7,143 bases of DNA from an uncultured Eggerthellaceae bacterium (GTDB lineage Bacteria > Actinomycetota > Coriobacteriia > Coriobacteriales > Eggerthellaceae), in contig CANOIM010000028.1 of the NCBI GenBank assembly GCA_947566075.1, forward strand, positions 1 through 7,143, read 5' to 3'. A program made the position numbers and the translations under genes. The notes beneath the pieces are model-generated. The model was not told where the DNA came from. It made no database searches and saw only the letters and a program-made list of their open reading frames with translations. Position 1 is the first letter of the stretch. The number at the start of each line of letters is the position of its first letter. Shown one piece after another: positions 1 through 6,900 of the stretch.

Positions 1-1
1 A

Positions 2-907
2 GGAGCCGGTCATGTCAGCCTGGGCGCCTGTGGCCACCCGCTCAAGGGTGACGGATGCAAGCGAGGTGCACCCAGCGGTCAAGGAGGTCAGATCAGAGTA
101 GCGGGAGCTGTCGCCTGTGCCCGTGGCCACGTCTTGCATGGTGAGGCTCTGAAGGGCAGTGCACCCGGAGAACGCGACTTGGAGCGAGACACCAGACCCT
201 TCAGCCACATGCGTCAGGGTAGCGGTCTCAAGGGTGGTGCAGTCCTTCGCCAGGGAAGCCAAGGTGGCGCCTTCCCCTGAGGCTACGGTATCCAAGGTGA
301 GCGTCCTCACATGGGAGCCGGTGAGGGCACCCGTGAAGTCAGCCACGCGACCCACATTGGTGAACGTCACCTCAGCAGAACCGGTAGAGCCAGCGAACAA
401 GTCCGTCATGGTGGGGGTGCCTGCGGTGATGGCGCCACCCGCACCGGTTGAGCGCGGGGTGCCGTTGCCATTGGCAACGCCGGTCAGCTGCACTGAGGTG
501 AGAGCCGGGGTATTGGCGAACATGCGGGTCAGGTTGGCCCGCTCCCCGTTGCCGGAGTTCGTGATCTCTACCGTCGTGAGCTTAGGACACCCCTCGAACA
601 GAGACGCGAACCCACCATCGAAGCATACCTTGTCAAGATGGGCTTCAGTGAGATTGGGGCATCCTGCGAACATGCGGTCAGCTGAGGCTGAGCCACCCAC
701 GATGTTGAGCGTGATGGAGGGCATCTTGGCCCCCTCGAACATGCTGTTCATCTTGCCCGAGGCCGTGGATGATGCCCCCACGTTCTCCATGATGACGGTG
801 GCCCCTGGGGTGAGGGCACCCTTGAACATGGAGGAGAGGTCATTGGCAGCGGTCCTGGTCGCGAAGCCCTTGAGCACGACAGCCGGAGTGTTACCGGTCT
901 CATCGGC
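2..907 (-). other. DUF285-type repeat block 5, running off the left edge (domain, residues 2079-2380)
   Basis: Repeats resume with M-F-K-G-A, M-F-E-G-A, M-F-A-G-C, L-F-E-G-C, M-F-A-N-T and L-F-A-G-S. Toward the left edge the M-F pair fades, while C-T-x-L and the turn phrase V-A-(T/E)-G-x-G persist at about 25-residue spacing (C-T-T-L, C-T-A-L, C-T-S-L). These last units are either a degenerating end or a distinct subtype. The stop codon lies beyond position 1, so any anchor domain is out of view. Confidence 0.8.
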
Positions 908-3900
908 ATAGGCGACATCCACCAGCCGTATCCCCATCGGGTCGGCGTCCTGCTTCGTGGGGGATTGCCACGGGCTTCGCCTGGCGGCTTCGCCCGTGTC
1001 GCTCGCTGCGCTCGCTTGTTCACCCTCGGCCGCTGACGCGTCCGACGGGCGGGCATGAGACCCGATGCCCGCCCCTACGAAAGCACTCGCAACATCATCT
1101 GTGCTGCTGTCCGTGGCGCTTCCCGGCTCCCGCACAGCTGCATCGGCGTCGCTGCCGATGACAGGCACGGACCCTGCGGGTCCCTCGGTGCCTGTCACTA
1201 CGGAAGCGCTCGCAGCATCGATCGCATGCGCGACGGAGGCCAGGGCCGAGGCCATCCCTCGTAGTGACAGGCGTCGATCTTCACGCCTGTCATCGGCTGC
1301 GCCCGGATACCCGCCGTCGGCAAGGTTGGCGATGCTGCTGGACGCCTGGGATATGACATTACCCCCGTCCCGCGTCAGATTCCGAAGGCTCGTAGGGACA
1401 GGAACTCGTTCCTGTCCGGCGGTGGCACCTGAGGTGGTGCCGTCCGTGAGGCTGGTGACAGAATGACCTGACCCCATCGTCACGGAGGTGTTGCCGGTCT
1501 CGTCATCCTGGTCCTGCGCCCCGTAGTGTCGGTTCAGCGCGGCCCCTTGGGCCGTCGCTAACCGACCCTCAACCGGATCTGCGCCGTCGGTGAGGCCGTC
1601 ATCCGCGTGCGTAGAAAGATCCTTCGACTCCGGGCTGCGCCCTTCGCTCAGGATGACAGAAGCGCCACCATTGGCCTCATTGTCATTCTGAGCCGCAGGC
1701 GAAGGATCCTTTTGTCCTTCGGATGCCAAGACGGCCGCGCCTGCGGCGTCCCCATCCGTCAACCCGGTGCAGCCTTCGAACATGGAGGCGGCGTTGGTGG
1801 GATTGAGGGTTGCTGGCAGGATGACCCCTGCTGGCATGGAGAGCGTTGCCTCATAGGGCGTCGATTGGTTCTGGTTGGTCACGAATGGGATGGACGTGCA
1901 CCCGTGGAACATATGGGATGTGTCCGTGGTGGCATCCGTGATCGTCAAGCCACGCATGTCAGCTGAGACCAACTTGGTGCAGCCCTCGAACATGCCAGAC
2001 AGGGAACCTTGAGCTGTTATCCGTCCCAGGAACACTACCTGTGTGAACGATGTCGCATAGGCACCACCGCTATTCCACGGCGCTCTCGTGGAATCCGCAC
2101 GATTGAACGTGCGCATCGTGCCAGATACATTATTAGAAGGATAGAGTACCAGCGAGGACACGCCATCCTTGGTGCGGATGGACCAACGCACGCTGGTCCC
2201 GTTCCACTCATCGGTGCCGTCATCACGGCCCACGTAGCCAGTGGCTATGGCATCGCCATACTCGGCTTCTGTGGATGACTTGCCATTGACGGAGTTGTTG
2301 GTGTAATCCCTGCCTTGCCACACGTTGAAGATGGTGTTGCTGGCGGCAGTGAGGTTACCGGATGCATCCGTTGCCAACGTCATCCGAATGGTGCCCGTGT
2401 AGTCGTATACGGTGCTGTTCCCGCTGGTGTCTGTGATGGTGAGACTGGGCCGCTTCAGCAGCTCAGCTGCGGTTGTCGGACCGGAGTTCGTCAGGTTCAC
2501 ATTGGCCTGGATGACATAGACCGGAGAGCCAGTGGAAGTCGTTCTATACCAGAAGAACCCGTTCAGGAGTTTCTTGAACTGAGTGCCTAACGTGACAGTA
2601 GCGCGGTTCGTTTTGTCGAACATTGCCGTGCAGCCTGTGAACAGATCGTTCATGCCGCAGTCGCCCGTGCCACCATTGCCGTTGGCAGCCACTTCTGTGA
2701 AGTTGTTGGGGAGACTCGCTGTGGACAAACCGGTGGTGTCCAGGTTGTTCAGCTTTGCGCACCCCTTGAACATGGATTCCATGGTCCTCGGGGCTGTCAC
2801 ATAGGATGCAGAGGGGAACGCTACTGTCATCCCTGTCCCGTTCTTGCCGCTATTCTCAAGCAACTGGGAGAAATTGGGAGTTGCACCCACAGCAGATGTG
2901 CTCGTCCAGGTGAAGTTCTTCATCTGGGGACAGTCAGCGAAGGCGCAACCCAGTTCAACGTTAGCGGCTTTAGCCAAGTTGGAGATGTTCACCGTCTGCA
3001 GCTTGTCGCAGCCCTGGAACATCCGACTCATCTTGGTGACGCTCGCTGTCATCCAGTTGGGATCGAGCGAGAGGGAGTCGCTAGCGGATGAACCGATGGA
3101 AGTGATGGCGTCCATCTCCCGGAACATATGATCTGCCGAGTAGTCCAAGCCCGTTGCCGCCGTAGCCCCGGAATAGCTCCCGATCTGAGGGAGCCCGCGT
3201 AGGTCCATCTTCGGCATGTAGGTGGAGCCTGCTCTATCGAAGTAGCCCGTATTGTTAACGGTGTCATTCCAGGTGACGGGTGAGAAATCCAAGGTACCTG
3301 CCATGTTTCCGTGGTAGGTACCGGAGTTGACCGTATCCAGATTGTCCGGAGTGTACTCACCTCGAGAGAACATGACGCCCATGCTGACGACCGTACCGCG
3401 TGACCCCGTATACTTCCAGGTGAGACTGGACTCTGGAGACATGGGGCTGTAGAAGGAATAGCTGAACATATCCCGCATGTTGGCGCCATTCTTGCCCACG
3501 TCTGTGAAGTCATAGGTGACCTTAGTTGATGCATTGCTCGATATGGAGGCGTTCCTGAACATCTGCCAGAGCTCTGCATTCGCTCCCGTACCCACATTGT
3601 TCAGCATGACATCTCTGAAGCCGTCCGCACCCCAGAACATGCGCCCCATCTTCACGTTGGCACCCGTACCCACGTTGGTCATCTTGAGGGTGCTGATCCG
3701 GGTAGCAGCGCCATCTGTGAACATATAGCGCATGACAGTACCGGCACCCTTGCCCACATCGGTCAGGGTGACGCTAGCGCCGCTGGCGAAGGAGTTGGAG
3801 AACATATCCCAAAGGCGTGAGTTCGCTCCGTTGAAGCAGTTGGTTACGGTGAGCGTCTTGAGGGCCCTGCAGTTGCCGAACATATAGTAGGACTGTCCGA

Positions 3901-6900
3901 CCCTTCCATTGAAGAGCCCTGTGAGTGTCAGCGTCTGCAACTTGTCGGCACGGTTGAATGCATAGATGAAAGAGTTTCCATCGCCGGTACCAACATTGCT
4001 CAGCTGAAGGCTCGTCATGCTCGCGGCGCTGTTCGCGAACTGATGGAAGCTATGACCGCCACCTGTACCGAAGTTCGTGAGCTTCATGGAAGTGATGCCA
4101 GTACAGTTGTCGAACATGTACTCAAAGGTGCAGCCAGACCTCGACCCAAAACCACTGATATCCACACCTGTGATTCCCGTACATCCTCGGAACATGCTCG
4201 CAGCAGAACTCAGGCCTGAGGTGTCCGTGGATGATGGCCATTTGACAGCGGTTCCAGAGGTTCCGACCGTTCCCTTGAGATTGGTTCCTGGGAACATATA
4301 CGCCATCGAGCTCATAGAAGAGGTTATCTTCAGATTGGACATATCCACGTATTCCAGATTGGATAGACCGTTGAATATATAGTCAAGATACTGATAGCCA
4401 TAGACGGGCGTGGTGTAGCTGCTGTAGGAGAACTGTACCCTTTTGATGCTCTTGTTGCCTGCCCAAGGCGCTGGTGCGGATTGTGTGATGTTGCGCAAGC
4501 GACCATTGGGTGTGTAGGAGTAGATGTAGAGCGTGTCTCCGCTTATGAGGTACTTGACCGTGGATGCGGTGGATCCGCCCCCCGAGTAGGTGCCATAGCC
4601 CACATCACCACTACTGCTCGTACCCGCTCCGCCGAAGTATCCACGTTTCTTCCAGACGGAGTCTTTATAGGAAGAGGGCACGGTGAGGTTCGTGAATGTC
4701 GATTGCACACCTGCATAGGCGTAGTTAACCCCATTCACAGTGATATCCAAGCAAGGAATGAGCGTATTTATACTGGTAGGCCCGGTACCTATCTCGATCT
4801 TCACATTCGATCCCATGATGAACGAGGGTACTGAGCTTGATGGTGAATACCATCCTGCATCACTTTGGAACCAGAGCATCCCATTCGTTATGTTGCACTT
4901 GCCAAGCTTGAGTGTCCCGGGCGTGCCCGAGACAGGACCACCACGACCATCGGCGGAGACGAAGTGCGTAGCGCCCCCGAAGTATGAGCGTGGCGAGTTG
5001 GTGATATTGATGGTGAGCGAAGCCATGTCGACGTATGTAAGCGACGTGCATCTCTCGAACATGCCATCCATACGATCCGAGCCGCCCGTGCAGTTGATCC
5101 ATTCGACCTTCTCCAACTTGGGGCAGTCGTAGAATGTCTCACAAAAGACACCAGAGCATTCGATGCCCGTTGCCTTGAAGGTCTTGAGGTTCGCACATCC
5201 CACAAAGTAGTGAGCCCAGGAATCCATGTACATATTGGTGATATCCACGGTCTCAAGACCAGAGGAGCCTTGGAATACCCGGTAAGGTGCAATGATCCTA
5301 TAGCCATTGCGGAAGGTGAGGTAGGTATCCCCTAGATCCGTGTTGGAATTACGGAGGTGCTTGACGCGGCTTAGCTCAATGAAATACCCCGGGTAGCTGT
5401 TCGTGGCTCCATAGACACGACTTCCCATATTGGGCATTCCCGTCATATTGAGCTTGGTCGCCCCACAGCGATAGAACATATACTCGCTCTTATCCATGGT
5501 GCCAGGCGTTCCGGAGTTCAACCAATTGATCGAAGCAGTCTTGAGAGCGGCAGTGTCATATGATTGGAAAACGCTAGCGAATACATAGGCCATAAGGGCC
5601 GTGTTCGTTCCCATGTCGGTAACGGTGTACACGGGATCGAGCGCATCAGCTTTGTAATACCAAATATTGGCACCCGCCAGTCGGAACATCTCGGTGAGAT
5701 TCGCATACTGTCCTGTGCCGATCCTTGTGCCCGTAAAGCTGCTCATACCGTACCCATCAAGGAACATCTGGGTCATATTCGCGAATTTGCCCTTGCCCAC
5801 ATCGGTCATAACGACGGTATGCATGTAATGCATACCGTGGAATGCTTGGGCCATATTCGTATTGCCTGAGACGGCCGTAGCCGATGAGTTGTTGTAATTG
5901 CCAAAATTGGTGACCGTTAGCTTCGTATCTGCATTCTTCAAAGAACTGTCAGTACAGCTGTTGTTGAACATGAGATACAGAATCGCGCCTTGGCCATTGC
6001 CCACGTTGTTGATCGTCACAGTCTGCATCTTCGGACATTGTGCGAACATAGAATCAAGGGAGACGGATGTGCCGTTGAAGATATTCTGAAGAACGACTTC
6101 TCTGAGGCTTGCACAGTTGGTGAACGCATAACCGCTATTGAAACCTGCAGCTGTCGGATTGAACAACGTGGATACACGCACGCCTGGTTGGATAGTGGCT
6201 GTGTTGTCCGCGGTCTGGCTTTGCCCTGTATAGAAGCCGGTGATGGCATTGCTGCTGTTGAACATCGCATACATGGTGGTCGTACTTGTGCCTACAGTGA
6301 GGTTGGTAGCATCCACCGATGTCATGGTATTACAACCAGAGAACATGAACGCAATGCTGGCCCCCGCGGCGACACCCTTCATGAACTTCACCCGGCTGAA
6401 CGACCTGCTGTAGCCATCACCGTCGCCGCCTGCCATGTTCTTACCGGTCCAAGGTGCGAAGTTCGACGCTTCGTTCCCGAAGCTCCTCATCTTCGCGTTG
6501 TTGGTGGACGCGGTGTATCCCTTGACGCTGTTCGGCGCGATGCACAAGGTGCCCACGCCCGTGGCATCGTCCGTGCGGATGCGCCAGGCCACGGACTGGC
6601 CGCCCGCTTGGGAGGCATCCCCGATGAACCCATAGGCCGTCGTGCGCCCGAACTGGCTCCCGAAGTCGCCTATGAGCGCATTGACGTCGGCCTCCGTGTA
6701 GTAGATGCAGTTCACGTAGTCGCGCGCGGTCCAGACGTTGTCGATCAAGGTCTTATCAGCGATGTAGACCTTGCCCTGGAAGGATGCGGAGCCGTTGACG
6801 GGCCTCTGCATCAGGTTCGCCGCCGTCTGCGGGCCCCGGTTCGCCCCCAGCTGCACGGACACGGTCGACGCCAGGATGTAGGCGTAGGCGCCCGATCCGC

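Larger units (their letters stand above)
908..1756 (-). other. Palindrome-rich low-complexity insert inside the coding sequence (residues 1796-2078)
   Basis: About 283 codons lack any MFxxC unit and are rich in Ala, Ser, Asp, Gly, Thr and Arg, so the encoded segment is probably disordered. Faint repeat-like remnants (L-T-D-G, L-A-D-G) occur between palindromes. The DNA holds five GTAG-headed stem-loops (1047-1078, 1159-1201, 1261-1292, 1392-1417, 1523-1566), a large inverted repeat (1615-1713) and a smaller GC-rich stem (969-998). GC is high (45 of 60 at 1021-1080). The frame is the same on both sides, judged by ATG-TTC codons near 1783 and 742. I read it as an accumulation of mobile palindromic repeats that became coding sequence. 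The alternative is a natural disordered linker with strong codon bias, but that would not explain stems with a fixed GTAG foot. Confidence 0.75.

Noticed and set aside
159..911. Plus-strand open frame of 250 codons
   Set aside because: It is antisense to repeat block 5; its pseudo-periodic V, P and S content mirrors the DUF285 units on the minus strand.
1055..1466. Two overlapping plus-strand frames across the palindrome cluster
   Set aside because: The palindromic, GC-rich DNA opens several frames at once. Neither reading extends into the flanks as sensible protein.
1047..1566. Stem-loops considered as intrinsic terminators
   Set aside because: None is followed by a T-run on either strand in the sense needed, and the frame reads through all of them.
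2072..2094. 8-bp inverted repeat considered as a further REP element
   Set aside because: It has no GTAG foot and sits on the conserved A-P-W codons of cassette B, so it is probably coincidental.
3049..3597. Minus-strand open frame of 182 codons in another phase
   Set aside because: It is a shifted reading of repeat block 3 with compositional bias (R, S, P, W) and no repeat phrase, while the main frame reads clean repeats through the same bases.
3600..6060. Recurring GAACAT phrase at quasi-regular spacing, considered as CRISPR or tandem DNA repeats
   Set aside because: The phrase is the reverse complement of ATG-TTC, the Met-Phe codons of each protein repeat. Spacing varies and intervening sequence is related rather than unique spacers.
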